Shown: in pieces, positions 55,589 to 64,000 of the stretch
How positions within the stretch are numbered: position 1 is the first letter of the stretch
How the letters are laid out: each line of letters starts with the position of its first letter
Assembly: GCF_002940205.1 (NCBI RefSeq)
Contig: NZ_MDSK01000016.1
Location: 41,120-105,119, forward strand
DNA: 64,000 bases
Reading direction: 5' to 3'
Source: Xanthomonas arboricola pv. guizotiae
GTDB taxonomy: Bacteria; Pseudomonadota; Gammaproteobacteria; Xanthomonadales; Xanthomonadaceae
The notes under the pieces: model-generated
What the model was told of the DNA's origin: nothing
What the model saw: the letters and a program-made list of their open reading frames with translations, nothing else
Databases searched by the model: none
Position numbers and translations under genes: made by a program

Positions 55589-56920
55589 ATGCAGCATCGA
55601 ACACGTGTCATTACCCGATGGGCGTTGGCAACAGCCTTGTCGGTCGCCCTTCCCGGGCTCGCTCTTGCGGCGGACACAGTGGGGTGTCAGTCGTTGTCGC
55701 AGTCCTTGCCGTGGGGCAGCGCACAACCGCAGCGTCTGTGGACGCCGACCAATGCAGCGGCTGGATAGAACGCCATTGGCAGTGCCGCAGGAGCGCCGTT
55801 CCAGGCCCGTTTGATCAATGCGTTTGGCGAAGATTCGGCGCTGTCGATGCGATCGGTGGTGCTGGAATACCCCGATGGTTGCCGACGCCGCTATCAACTG
55901 CTGTCCTTCGCAGCAGCGGACCGGCAGTACGTGGCAACGGTCGCCAAAGCGCATCCTGCGCGCGTGGACCCGCGACGCTATGTCACCGAGGCCGAGCCGG
56001 ACACGATTACCCCGGCAATGCTGGCCAATGGCAGTGCGAAGAAATATGAAACCCAGCATTTTGCCTTCTGGTACGGAATGAACGCCGCCGCAGAAAGTTA
56101 TCGCGACGTGGCCACACAGGGCGTGGCGTGGTCCAATTTCGTCAACCGCAGCGCAGCCTGGCTTGAAAAAGTGTGGCAGATGAATGCCGATGTGCTCGGT
56201 GCGCCAATGCCGTATGCCGAGCGCGCAGACGCCCAAACGCATCAATGTCTACATGTGCGTTACCGGGCTGCCGTATGTCGACGGTGGCGATCTGACCAAG
56301 TGCGGAGCCAGCGGCGGGCAGGCCATCGGTGTGTCGTCCTGGGCGCTTGGATACGGCTCGCACTCGATGGCGCATGAGTTCGTGCACACCTTGCAGTACT
56401 ACAGCGGTGGCTATCGTAATCAGCAAGATGCCGGCCGGTTTTGGGAAACCAATGCCAACTGGAGCGCGTTCCAGACCGGGCGGATGGACGACTCTGCGGT
56501 AGCGTATTTCCGGTCAAATCTCGAGAATGGACCGTGCAGCTGCAGGGCAAGAGCGTTGCAGACCAGGCCGCTTGGCGTTTCACCTTGGTGAGTCTGGATG
56601 CACAGTCCCGTCCAACGTACGCACCGCTGGCTGCAGTGGAAGGTACGGCAACCGCCACGGTGAGCTTGTCGCCGCCGGCCGGCAGCGTGCAAACCTATCT
56701 GGTCGTCACTGCCACGCCGTATCGCTACAGCATCGTGCCGACCGTGGTTGACCAGGCAGCAGGCAAGACGCCGGTGCAGTTTCCGTATGAGGTCAGCATT
56801 ACCGGTGCAACGCCCTTGGTCGGTCCGGCGACGCGCTGCTACGCCTACGCAGGAACCGATGGTCTGGATCAGAACTGGAACACCAACGGTCACCGTACTT
56901 TTGACACCGCTTGCCGATGA
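55589..56920 (+). pseudogene. Decayed secreted metalloprotease gene
   Basis: The remains of a zinc metalloprotease split by at least three lesions. It opens with a signal peptide (RWALATALSVALPGLALAAD) and the first segment hits an in-frame TAG at 55766. The same frame continues (FQARLINAFGEDSA...) until about 56230, where the reading moves to another frame (PKRINVYMCVTGLPYVDGG). That frame carries the zinc motif HEFVH in SMAHEFVHTLQYYSGGY and shifts again near 56518 into a third frame (SREWTVQLQGK ... RTFDTACR). An assembly error could explain one lesion but hardly three. It probably once supplied an endopeptidase to this locus; family not identified with certainty. Confidence 0.8.
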
Positions 56921-57357
56921 AGCGTTGACGTTGGCGGACGTCACAACTCCGCAGCGCCACGTCCATGCGATTCACGTGGCACCGTGCGCCTGCCATGTTG
57001 CAGGCTTGAACTGCATCGCGGTGGGTTGCTCCTGCCCGCGAACCATGCTGTTTTCCGCATGCCTTATCGCCAAATGCGACAAGACGCAGCGCGTGCGCAC
57101 AGGCACATTGTGACCAGCTGATGAAACTGGAGCGCATGGGCGCCTCCGGTGCGGAACCAATGCCCTTACGACAACGCGCGCTGCTGCGTGACCCTGTGTG
57201 GTCGTGCGCGTCGCAGGTTGTCTGCGTGTCTGCAGCACGGCGCTGGCGACAGGTTTCGCTGCGTGCGCGTCTGCCATCCATTTGTCCTGCGCTGGCGTCC
57301 GCCGGCACGGGCGTGTGTTGCCCATCGTTTGTCTGCCATACCAATCAGGAGCCTTGC
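56921..57357. other. 437-base gap with regulatory element and leader of the second TonB-dependent receptor
   Basis: No gene seen. The bipartite regulatory element is at 57045-57087. The 270 bases between it and the receptor start are open in the receptor frame from 57121, but the signal peptide begins only at 57358, so this part is read here as an untranslated leader. Confidence 0.5.
57045..57087 (+). promoter_or_regulatory. Palindromic operator candidate plus CAAGACGC element upstream of the second TonB-dependent receptor
   Basis: ATGCTGT-TT-TCCGCAT (57045-57060) matches the perfect palindrome at 23054 in 14 of 16 positions. CAAGACGC (57080-57087) follows exactly 19 bases later, as at 40858 and 43521. 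Confidence 0.6.
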
Positions 57358-60255
57358 ATGCCGATGTCGCTGTTGCCTTTCTCCCGGACCACCGGCACGC
57401 GCCCGCGCCCGGCGCCGAGCATGCTCAGCGCCGCGCTGCTGCTGGCGCTGTCTGCAGGCGTCAGCGCACCGGTCTCTGCGCAGCAGGCAGGCAGCGGCGG
57501 TGATGCGCCACAAACGCTGGACAGCGTGGTCGTCACCGGCTCGCGCCTGCGCCGCGTGGACACCGAGACCGCCAACCCGGTGGTCACGGTCAGCCAGGAA
57601 CAGATCGCCGCCACCGGCAAGGCCACGGTCGGCGATCTGCTGCAGGAACTGCCATCGATCGCCGGCAACGCCACCAACCCGTACACCAACAACGGCGGCG
57701 GCACCGGTGCCTCGGCGATCTCGCTGCGCGGCCTGGGCGACAAGCGCACGCTGGTGCTGGTCAACGGTATTCGTCTGGCCTACAACGACGTCAACGCGAT
57801 TCCGTCCAGCATGATCGAACGCATCGAAGTGCTCAGCGACGGCGCCTCTGCGGTGTATGGCTCCGACGCCATCGGCGGCGTGGTCAATTTCATCCTGCGC
57901 ACGCATTTCGATGGTGTGCAGGTCAGCAGCGACTTCGGCACCAGCAGCGAAGGCGACGGCAACCGTCGCAATTTCACCCTGACCACCGGCAAGACCTGGG
58001 AGCGCGGCAGCCTGATCGGCGGGCTGTCGTACCACAACATCGATCCGGTCTCGGCAGCGGCGCGCGATTATTCCAAGGACGCGCTTGCGTTGACCAACGG
58101 GCAACCGGTGAAGCAGGGTTCGTCCGCAACGCCGACCGGTACCGTGAACTTCAACGATGGTTCGGATCAGTCCACGCAGCTTGCGCGAGCCAACGGCTGC
58201 GGGCGCGTCACCCTCAACAGCGGCGTCAGCGGTCGCGCCGGTCCGGGCGATTTCCATTGTTACAACGCCAGCGCCGACTCCTACAACTACCAACCGTTCA
58301 ACCTGTTGCAGACCCCGCAGAAGCGCACCAACGCGTTCTTGCTGGGCACCTATCGCTTCACCGACAACGTGGAGGGCTACGTCAACACCTGGTTCAGCAA
58401 GACCGAATCCGCCTCGATCATCGCGCCGATTCCGATCTTCTCCAACGGCGACAACATCCTGGTGTCGGCGCAGAGTTACTACAATCCGTTCGGCGTGAAC
58501 TTCGGCACCGATCGCAGCACCGGTACCTCCTACAACGACCTCAACACGCGCGCTACCGTGCTGGGCAATCGCAGCTATCAGTACAACACCTACAACTTCC
58601 AGATCAGCCCCGGCCTGCGCGGCCGTTTCGGCGACAGTTCCTGGCAGTGGGATGCCACCTTCAACTACGGCAAGGTCAAGCAGAAGTCGGTCAACAACGG
58701 CTTTCTCGACTATGCCGCGTTCAATCAGGCCATCGGCCCCTCGTTCCTGGACAGCGATGGCGTGGTCAAGTGCGGCAGTGCGGGGGCGGCGATCGCCGGT
58801 TGCAGCCCGCTGAACTTCTTCAACCTCAACGACAGCGCCAATCTGGCCACGTTGCAGGGCATGGTGGTCAATCCCATCGTCACCAGCGTGTACACGGTCA
58901 AGCAATTCGAAGCCAATGCCAACGGCACGTTGTTCGAGTTGCCTGCTGGCGCGGCCAGCCTGGCGGCCGGCATTTCGTACCGCAAGGAGCGCTCCACCAC
59001 CGCCTCGGACCCGCTCTGGACCGGCGATGAAAACGGCCTGTGCGGGGTAATCGAATTCTGCTCCTCCACCTTGAGCGGCAGTTTCGACGTCAAGGAAGCC
59101 TATGCCGAAGCGCTGTTCCCGCTGCTCAAGGATCTGCCCGGCATCAATGCGCTGAACGTCACCGTGGGCACGCGTTTTTCCGACTACAGCTCGGTGGGCA
59201 GCAAGACCAACAGCAAACTGTCGCTGGAATATCGCCCGATCGAGAACCTGCTGATTCGCGGCACGGTCTCGGAGGTGTTCCGCGCGCCCAACATCAACGA
59301 GCTCTACGCCGGCGTGGCCGGCGATGCGGCCACCGTCAACGACCCGTGCAATGGCTATACCGGTGGCAATAGCGTGGCCTGTGCGAATGTGCCCACCGAT
59401 GGCAGCTACCAGCAATCCGATGGCCAGGTGTCGGGCAAGGTCTCCGGCGCGGCGGTGGCGGGTTATCAGCTCAAGCCGGAGACCGGCAAGTCCTACGACG
59501 TGGGGCTGGTGTACGACCCGCAGTGGATCGACGGCCTGTCGCTGAGCGCGGACTGGTGGCGCATCGATCTGGAAGACACCATCACCACCGTGTCTGCGCA
59601 GACCGTGCTCAATCAATGCTTCGCCAACCCCGCCAGCGCGTTCTGCGCGCTGATTCATCGCAACGGCAACGGCACCATCAACTACATCGCCGAGCCCACC
59701 GTCAACCTGGGCAAGCTGTGGGCCAAGGGCATGGACTTCAACCTGACCTACCGCGCGCCTGCAATGGCATGGGGCAACGTCACCGCGGGTCTCAACGGTA
59801 CCTATCTCACCCGTTACGACGTATTGCCCGACACCACCGACCCCAGCTCGGTCACCATCCACAACGTGGGCCGCTACACCCAGGCCTACGGCAATTTCCC
59901 GCGCTGGCGCGCATTGGGCACGGTGAGCTGGGCATTGGCCGACTGGAGCGCCACCTGGCGCATCCGCTACGTGGGGCATACCGCCATCGGCAATTCGGAT
60001 CCGGACCAGAGCCTGTCGGCCGACTCCAGCGAGCCGATGGTGGTGCGCAACATCGGCGCCTACGTCTACAACAATCTGCAGCTCGGCTACAACGTCGAGC
60101 CGTGGCACACGCGCTTCGAAGTGGGCGTGGACAATATCGCCAACAAGCAGCCGCCGCTGTATTACTCCAACAATGTCGGCAACGCCAATACCGATGTGGC
60201 CACCTACGATCTGCTGGGTCGGTTCTATTGGGCACGCGCGACGGTGACGTTCTGA
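57358..60255 (+). CDS. TonB-dependent outer-membrane receptor (second copy)
   Basis: A 965-residue TonB-dependent receptor, paralogous to 43813-46626. The signal peptide is in MLSAALLLALSAGVSAPVSAQ, the plug includes TLDSVVVTGSRLRRVDTETANPVV and MIERIEVLSDGASAVYGSDAIGGVVNFIL, and the barrel shares long stretches with the first copy (SFLDSDGVVKCG, VFRAPNINELYAG, CANVPTDGSY, QLKPETGKSYDVGLVYDP). It ends in the aromatic ARATVTF expected for outer-membrane insertion. No signalling domain. The start at 57358 is chosen for the signal peptide (CAGGAGCC upstream). It precedes the beta-L-arabinofuranosidase gene, 150 bases away. Confidence 0.94.
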   Translation: MPMSLLPFSRTTGTRPRPAPSMLSAALLLALSAGVSAPVSAQQAGSGGDAPQTLDSVVVTGSRLRRVDTETANPVVTVSQEQIAATGKATVGDLLQELPSIAGNATNPYTNNGGGTGASAISLRGLGDKRTLVLVNGIRLAYNDVNAIPSSMIERIEVLSDGASAVYGSDAIGGVVNFILRTHFDGVQVSSDFGTSSEGDGNRRNFTLTTGKTWERGSLIGGLSYHNIDPVSAAARDYSKDALALTNGQPVKQGSSATPTGTVNFNDGSDQSTQLARANGCGRVTLNSGVSGRAGPGDFHCYNASADSYNYQPFNLLQTPQKRTNAFLLGTYRFTDNVEGYVNTWFSKTESASIIAPIPIFSNGDNILVSAQSYYNPFGVNFGTDRSTGTSYNDLNTRATVLGNRSYQYNTYNFQISPGLRGRFGDSSWQWDATFNYGKVKQKSVNNGFLDYAAFNQAIGPSFLDSDGVVKCGSAGAAIAGCSPLNFFNLNDSANLATLQGMVVNPIVTSVYTVKQFEANANGTLFELPAGAASLAAGISYRKERSTTASDPLWTGDENGLCGVIEFCSSTLSGSFDVKEAYAEALFPLLKDLPGINALNVTVGTRFSDYSSVGSKTNSKLSLEYRPIENLLIRGTVSEVFRAPNINELYAGVAGDAATVNDPCNGYTGGNSVACANVPTDGSYQQSDGQVSGKVSGAAVAGYQLKPETGKSYDVGLVYDPQWIDGLSLSADWWRIDLEDTITTVSAQTVLNQCFANPASAFCALIHRNGNGTINYIAEPTVNLGKLWAKGMDFNLTYRAPAMAWGNVTAGLNGTYLTRYDVLPDTTDPSSVTIHNVGRYTQAYGNFPRWRALGTVSWALADWSATWRIRYVGHTAIGNSDPDQSLSADSSEPMVVRNIGAYVYNNLQLGYNVEPWHTRFEVGVDNIANKQPPLYYSNNVGNANTDVATYDLLGRFYWARATVTF

Positions 60256-60405
60256 GTGCGCTGGTGTCTTGCTGCGCTGCGCGGCCGGGTGCGACCGGTT
60301 GCGCAGCCAGCATGCACGGCGAGCACAATGCCGGCGGAAGGGTCTGTACGATTGTTGCAACCGCGCGCGCAGTGCGTGCGCGCCATCAGGAGTGAAGCTG
60401 ATCCC

Positions 60406-62781
60406 ATGACGGAGACGCACGCAAGCGAATCGATCTGCAGCCACACGCCGTCGCTGTCGCGGCGCCGTTTTCTGGCCTGGAGCAGTCTGGCGGTTGCGGC
60501 TGGCTTCCTGCGCTTTCCAGCCCAGGCCAGTGCCGCGCAGCCGGGCAGTGTGCGCGCGGTGCCGCTCGCCCGGGTCCGGCTCACGCCATCGCTGTTCCTG
60601 GATGCGCTGCACACCAACCGGCGCTACCTGATGCGGCTGCAGCCGGACCGCTTGCTGCACAACTTCGTGCTGTATGCCGGCCTGGACCCCAAGGCGCCGG
60701 CCTATGGCGGTTGGGAAGCGGACACGATCGCCGGGCATACGCTCGGCCACTACCTCAGCGCGCTGGCCCTCATGCACGCGCAAACCGGCGATGCGCAGTG
60801 CCGCGCGCGCGCCGGCTATCTGGTCGGCGAACTGGCGCGCTGCCAGGCGCATGCCGGCGATGGCTATGTGGCCGGTTTCACCCGCAAGAACGCCGCAGGC
60901 ACCATCGAAAGCGGCCGTGCGGTGTTCGATGAGCTCAGGCGCGGCAAGATCGACCCGGCGCCGTTCTATCTCAACGGCAGCTGGGCGCCGCTGTACACCT
61001 GGCATAAATTGTTCGCCGGCCTGCTCGACGTGCATGCGCATTGCGATAACCCGCAGGCGCTGCAGGTCGCGGTGGGTCTGGCCGGGTATCTGCAGGGCAT
61101 CTTCGCCGCGCTCGACGATGCGCAGTTGCAGAAAGTGCTGTCGTGCGAATTCGGCGGCCTCAACGAATCCTTCGTTGAACTGCATGTGCAAACCGGCGAC
61201 GCGCAATGGTTGGCGCTGGCGCGGCGCCTGCATCACCACGCCGTGCTCGATCCATTGGTCGCCCAGCGCGACGAACTGGTGCACCAGCATTCCAATACCA
61301 ACATCCCCAAGCTGATCGGTTTGGCGCGCGAGTACGAAGTCACCGGCGATGCCGCCTCGGGCGCGGCAGCGCGCTTCTTCTGGCACACCGTCACCGACCA
61401 CCACACCTATGTGATCGGCGGCAACGGCGACCGCGAATATTTCCAGCAGCCGGACAGCATTGCGAAGTTTCTCACCGAGCAGACCTGCGAGCACTGCGCC
61501 AGCTACAACATGCTCAAGCTCACCCGGCATCTGTATCAGTGGGGGCCGCAGGCCGAGTTCTTCGACTATTACGAACGTACGCTGCTCAACCACGTGATGG
61601 CGCAGCAGCACCCGCGCACCGGCATGTTCACCTACATGACACCGATGCTGGCCGGCGAAGCGCGCGGCTGGTCCTCGCCGTTCGACGATTTCTGGTGCTG
61701 CGTCGGCAGCGGCATGGAGGCGCACGCCCAGTTCGGCGATTCGATCTATTGGCAGGACGGGCAGGGCGTTTACATCAATTTGTATGTGCCCTCCACGGTG
61801 CGCGATGCCGCCGGGCTGGACCTGACCTTGCACAGCGCATTGCCGGAGCAGGGCAGTGCATCGCTACGCATCGATGCCGCGCCGGCAGAGCAACGCGCGC
61901 TCGCACTGCGCGTGCCGGGTTGGGCGCAACAACCGCGCCTGCAACTCAATGGCCAACCTGTCGATGGCAGCGCCAGCGATGGCTATCTACGCATCACGCG
62001 CGTCTGGCAGCCCGGCGACACCCTGAGCCTGTCGTTCGAGATGCCGTTGCGCCTGGAAGCCACACCGGACGATCCCGCCTGGGTCTCGGTACTGCGCGGT
62101 CCGCTGGTGCTTGCCGTCGATCTGGGCGACGCCACCAAGCCATGGTCGGGCAAGACTCCGGCGTTGATCGGCGGCGATGAGGTCTTGCAGCGCCTGCAGC
62201 CGGTGGCAGGCAAGGCCGCGTTCGACTACAGCGACGGCAGCCAGCAGTGGCGCTTTTCGCCGTTCTATGCGCAGTTCGATCGCCGCAGCGCGCCCTACCT
62301 GGAGCATCGCGACGCCGCTGCATGGCAGCAGCATCAAGCCGAGCAGGCCGCAGCAGAGGCGAAACAGCAGGCGCTGGACGCGCGCGCACTGGACCGCATT
62401 GCCCTGGGCGACGAAGCGTCCGAAAAGGCTCATGGCCTGCAAAGCGAAAGCTCCTACGCACTGAGCTACCGCCGCCGCGCCGGCCGCGACGCCCGCACCG
62501 GCGGCTTCATCGCCTTCACCCTGCGCAACACCGCCCAGGCGCGCATCCTGCGCCTACGCTACTGGGGCGACGAAACCCGCCGCCGCTTCCGCATCCTCGC
62601 CGACGGCGAACTCATCGCCAACGAACGCCTGGACGGCAACCGCGGCCTGGACTTCGTCGATGTAGACTACGCCTTGCCTGCAGCAGTGGCGGGCCGCGCC
62701 ACCTTGCAGATCCGTATCGAACCGGAGACAGGTTATTCGGCAGGGCCGGCGTTCGGGTGTTGGGTGCTGGAGTCGGCTTGA
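60406..62781 (+). CDS. Beta-L-arabinofuranosidase, DUF1680 family (GH127/GH146, HypBA1 type)
   Basis: A 791-residue Tat-exported (SRRRFLAWSSLAVAAGF) glycosidase. DUF1680 enzymes hold a catalytic cysteine next to zinc. The expected residues are visible: Glu358 and Cys361 in FLTEQTCEHCASYNMLKLTRHLY and the pair Cys431-Cys432 in FWCCVGSGMEAHAQFGDSIYW. GGWEADTIAGHTLGHYLSAL is the N-terminal signature. The CCVGSGME form points to the GH146 branch. The reaction is release of L-arabinose from beta-1,2-linked arabinofuranosides on hydroxyproline. From memory it corresponds to XeHypBA1 of X. euvesicatoria. The C-terminal 130 residues form an added beta-rich domain. Confidence 0.9.
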   Translation: MTETHASESICSHTPSLSRRRFLAWSSLAVAAGFLRFPAQASAAQPGSVRAVPLARVRLTPSLFLDALHTNRRYLMRLQPDRLLHNFVLYAGLDPKAPAYGGWEADTIAGHTLGHYLSALALMHAQTGDAQCRARAGYLVGELARCQAHAGDGYVAGFTRKNAAGTIESGRAVFDELRRGKIDPAPFYLNGSWAPLYTWHKLFAGLLDVHAHCDNPQALQVAVGLAGYLQGIFAALDDAQLQKVLSCEFGGLNESFVELHVQTGDAQWLALARRLHHHAVLDPLVAQRDELVHQHSNTNIPKLIGLAREYEVTGDAASGAAARFFWHTVTDHHTYVIGGNGDREYFQQPDSIAKFLTEQTCEHCASYNMLKLTRHLYQWGPQAEFFDYYERTLLNHVMAQQHPRTGMFTYMTPMLAGEARGWSSPFDDFWCCVGSGMEAHAQFGDSIYWQDGQGVYINLYVPSTVRDAAGLDLTLHSALPEQGSASLRIDAAPAEQRALALRVPGWAQQPRLQLNGQPVDGSASDGYLRITRVWQPGDTLSLSFEMPLRLEATPDDPAWVSVLRGPLVLAVDLGDATKPWSGKTPALIGGDEVLQRLQPVAGKAAFDYSDGSQQWRFSPFYAQFDRRSAPYLEHRDAAAWQQHQAEQAAAEAKQQALDARALDRIALGDEASEKAHGLQSESSYALSYRRRAGRDARTGGFIAFTLRNTAQARILRLRYWGDETRRRFRILADGELIANERLDGNRGLDFVDVDYALPAAVAGRATLQIRIEPETGYSAGPAFGCWVLESA

Positions 62782-62905
62782 GTGCGTGCCGTAGCGGGCG
62801 CGCTGTCGATCTTGCTGCAGCGTGTCTTGTAGAGGAGGACGTCCTACTACCAGACGGCGAAGCGCAAGTGCACATCAATTCAGCACAACTTTCCGGCGCG
62901 TAAAA

Positions 62906-62933
62906 CAAAGCCCCTCTCCCCTCGGGAGAGGGG
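62906..62933. terminator. Probable bidirectional terminator between the arabinofuranosidase and SymE-like genes
   Basis: A perfect 10-bp stem CCCCTCTCCC/GGGAGAGGGG with a 3-base loop, preceded by AAAACAAAG, which reads as a U-rich tail on the minus strand. The gene ends converge here. The CTCTCCC-GGGAGAG palindrome followed by GGTTGGGGTGAGGG is a common Xanthomonas dispersed repeat. Confidence 0.65.
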
Positions 62934-62997
62934 TTGGGGTGAGGGTACGGGGCGAAGCTAGTGGCGTTCCAACCGCACGCAGACTCGCCTTTCAGCG

Positions 62998-63402
62998 TCA
63001 CCGTATGGAATCTTCCGCCACCGTCACCACCAGTTCGCCATTACGCGCCGTGATCTGCAGCTTGCAGCCAACCGCAAACCCCAATTGCTCCAGCCACAGC
63101 CCGCGCAAGCGCACGCTGGGAATGCGCTGGCTGTGCGGCCGGCCCGGCGCTGCATCGTAGAACGCATAGCCCACCGTGCAGCGTGTGGGCGTGCGTGCCT
63201 TGCGGGGAGTACGTGGCTGCAGATCGTCTACGCGAGACCTGTTGCGACGGTCGAAGTCGGGGTTGTCCACATCGAACGTGGGCGAGGGCACCAGCCGCAT
63301 GGGCTGCGCGTCCTTTACCGGCGTGGCTGCCCGCTTGGCGGAAGCGGTGCGCTTGGCATTTGGTTTGGACCGTTTGGTGGTTGAAGGTGGCGTCCGGCTC
63401 AT
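62998..63402 (-). CDS. SymE-like protein (SOS/type I toxin-like fold)
   Basis: A 134-residue protein whose C-terminal 45 residues (SVRLRGLWLEQLGFAVGCKLQITARNGELVVTVAE) match the SymE domain, an AbrB-derived fold. E. coli SymE is an SOS-induced toxin restrained by the antisense RNA SymR. Here a long, basic, low-complexity N-terminal extension (TKRSKPNAKRTASAKRAATP...) precedes the domain and may bind nucleic acid. The start codon overlaps the stop of a short upstream ORF (ATGA), so translation is probably coupled. Toxicity is not established for this subgroup. Confidence 0.75.
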   Translation of the reverse strand: MSRTPPSTTKRSKPNAKRTASAKRAATPVKDAQPMRLVPSPTFDVDNPDFDRRNRSRVDDLQPRTPRKARTPTRCTVGYAFYDAAPGRPHSQRIPSVRLRGLWLEQLGFAVGCKLQITARNGELVVTVAEDSIR

Positions 63403-63470
63403 CGCCTCACCTCCGCCAGCGCCATGGGGCGACGACGCCCAACAATCTGCACTATCGATACATCTGCCAT
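63399..63470 (-). CDS. Short upstream ORF coupled to the SymE-like gene
   Basis: A 23-residue ORF (MADVSIVQIVGRRRPMALAEVRR) with a strong Shine-Dalgarno, GAAGGAGG, 7-8 bases before its ATG. Its TGA overlaps the ATG of the SymE-like gene, which has no good ribosome site of its own. It may be a leader peptide that controls downstream translation. I cannot exclude that it is just the 5' end of an alternative reading. Confidence 0.45.
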   Translation of the reverse strand: MADVSIVQIVGRRRPMALAEVRR

Positions 63471-63959
63471 GACAACGCCTCCTTCGAAGAACAGGCACCG
63501 TCGCCGGCCGGCGACGGGATGTCGGGAGGTTAGAAACCGCTCATAGCCGGCGGGCGTATTCCTCCCGAAGGAGTGTTGTATTAGCCGCCCTCCCGACGCA
63601 GGCATCGCGTCGGTTTGTACCTGCAGGCAGGCACAAAAAACCCACCAGTTTGACGGAGGTGGGTACCGCTATGAGAGGAGTTTCTACGCTCCTTGAGGTA
63701 AAGGTTGCTACTGGTTGCTCGGGATGTCAAGTGCCCTAAATAAAGATTCGGTAGTGTGAGTGGTCAATGCTAGAAACTTAAGCGTAAATCCGGAAATTAA
63801 TAATTATTCGGTATAACCCAATCGGTTCATTGATCGATTGTGGTAGATCAGCCCGACTTTACTCAGACCGTCCCTAGCGCATTGATTTACTCAGTACTTT
63901 CTGATGTGTAATGACCCAGTGATTTCCTGCTCAGGTGCTACCTTTTGACGGAGAGCACG
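63403..63959. other. Gap before the transposase gene, AT-rich on its right half
   Basis: Apart from the short ORF and the terminator described separately, no gene is seen. From about 63700 the base composition drops to roughly balanced AT/GC (GAAATTAATAATTATTCGG), unlike the rest of the window. The left terminus of an insertion sequence probably lies here, possibly at TGTAATGACCCAGTG (63906), but the inverted repeat cannot be checked without the right end. Confidence 0.45.
63634..63664 (-). terminator. Rho-independent terminator on the minus strand, possible end of a small RNA
   Basis: Read on the minus strand: stem ACCCACC, 11-base loop, GGTGGGT, then TTTTTTG. This is the clearest intrinsic terminator in the window. 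No ORF ends just before it; the transcript would begin in the AT-rich gap to the right, where TTGACA (63725-63730, minus strand) is a possible -35. It may close an unannotated small RNA of about 50-100 bases. Confidence 0.6.
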
Positions 63960-64000
63960 ATGAGCCAAGTAATGGACGAAGAGATCAAACGCTGGACGGC
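63960..64000 (+). mobile_element. Start of an IS3-type/DUF1153 transposase OrfA (cut by window edge)
   Basis: The first 13 codons read MSQVMDEEIKRWT. I recognise this as the start of the DUF1153/helix-turn-helix OrfA proteins common in Xanthomonas insertion sequences (the family continues with a K-S-A-L-V-L-E-I motif). GACGGAG lies 7-8 bases upstream of the ATG. The rest of the element lies outside the window. Confidence 0.6.

Noticed and set aside
57166..61833. A very long open frame (1555 codons) on the minus strand
   Set aside because: It runs antisense to the second receptor and the DUF1680 gene, both of which have clear family motifs and signal peptides. Long antisense frames are expected in DNA with such strong third-position GC bias. 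The same applies to the minus-strand frame at 1941-5150 and the plus-strand frame over dxs (8965-11322).

Overview
The window is high-GC chromosomal DNA from a Xanthomonas, most likely of the citri / euvesicatoria / axonopodis group. The left end carries the last genes of the xanthan gum cluster (gumL end, gumM, gumN, gumO, gumP). The gene content and order to the right (dxs, a LOV-domain hybrid kinase, mutY, ftsY, the hydroxyproline and arabino-oligosaccharide genes) also match what I remember of that group. This assignment is from recognition, not from a search.

Layout. (1) 1-8965: end of the gum cluster, then a tightly overlapping run gumO - gumP - NAD-dependent epimerase - ceramide-glucosyltransferase-like GT - unknown - UGT-like GT. 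It looks like a lipid or glycolipid assembly operon rather than part of xanthan synthesis. (2) 9103-22042: housekeeping and sensory genes: dxs, an HNH nuclease, a tandem REP-like array, an acyl-CoA dehydrogenase, two envelope proteins, tRNA-Phe, a LOV histidine kinase/receiver hybrid, yggX, mutY and ftsY. (3) 22248-30705: complete trans-4-hydroxy-L-proline catabolism: an AraC-type regulator, 4-hydroxyproline 2-epimerase, a three-subunit D-hydroxyproline dehydrogenase, the DapA-like deaminase, 2-oxoglutarate semialdehyde dehydrogenase, plus an M24 Xaa-Pro peptidase. (4) 30821-40142: an operon of two DUF885 metallopeptidases, an amino-acid permease, a DPP4-type peptidase and a GH35 beta-galactosidase. 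(5) 40951-62781: a glycan utilisation region with two TonB-dependent receptors, an unassigned six-hairpin glycosidase, a GH121-like beta-L-arabinobiosidase, a GH43 arabinofuranosidase, a second DPP4, a decayed metalloprotease, and a DUF1680 (GH127/GH146) beta-L-arabinofuranosidase. (6) 62998-64000: a SymE-like protein with a short upstream ORF, an AT-rich stretch, and the first codons of a transposase OrfA at the right edge.

Regions 3-5 (about 40 kb) read as one programme for eating plant hydroxyproline-rich glycoproteins such as extensins. Two outer-membrane receptors would take up arabinosylated glycopeptides, three arabinosidase-type enzymes and a galactosidase strip the sugars, proline-directed peptidases cut the peptide, and the hydroxyproline enzymes convert the released amino acid to 2-oxoglutarate. 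A shared 16-bp palindrome, ATGCGGA-TT-TCCGCAT, lies in the hydroxyproline regulator/epimerase intergenic region, and variants lie upstream of the unassigned glycosidase and of both receptors. Three of these sites also carry CAAGACG exactly 19 bp downstream. This ties the sugar and amino-acid halves together at the DNA level and is the most interesting thing I see here.
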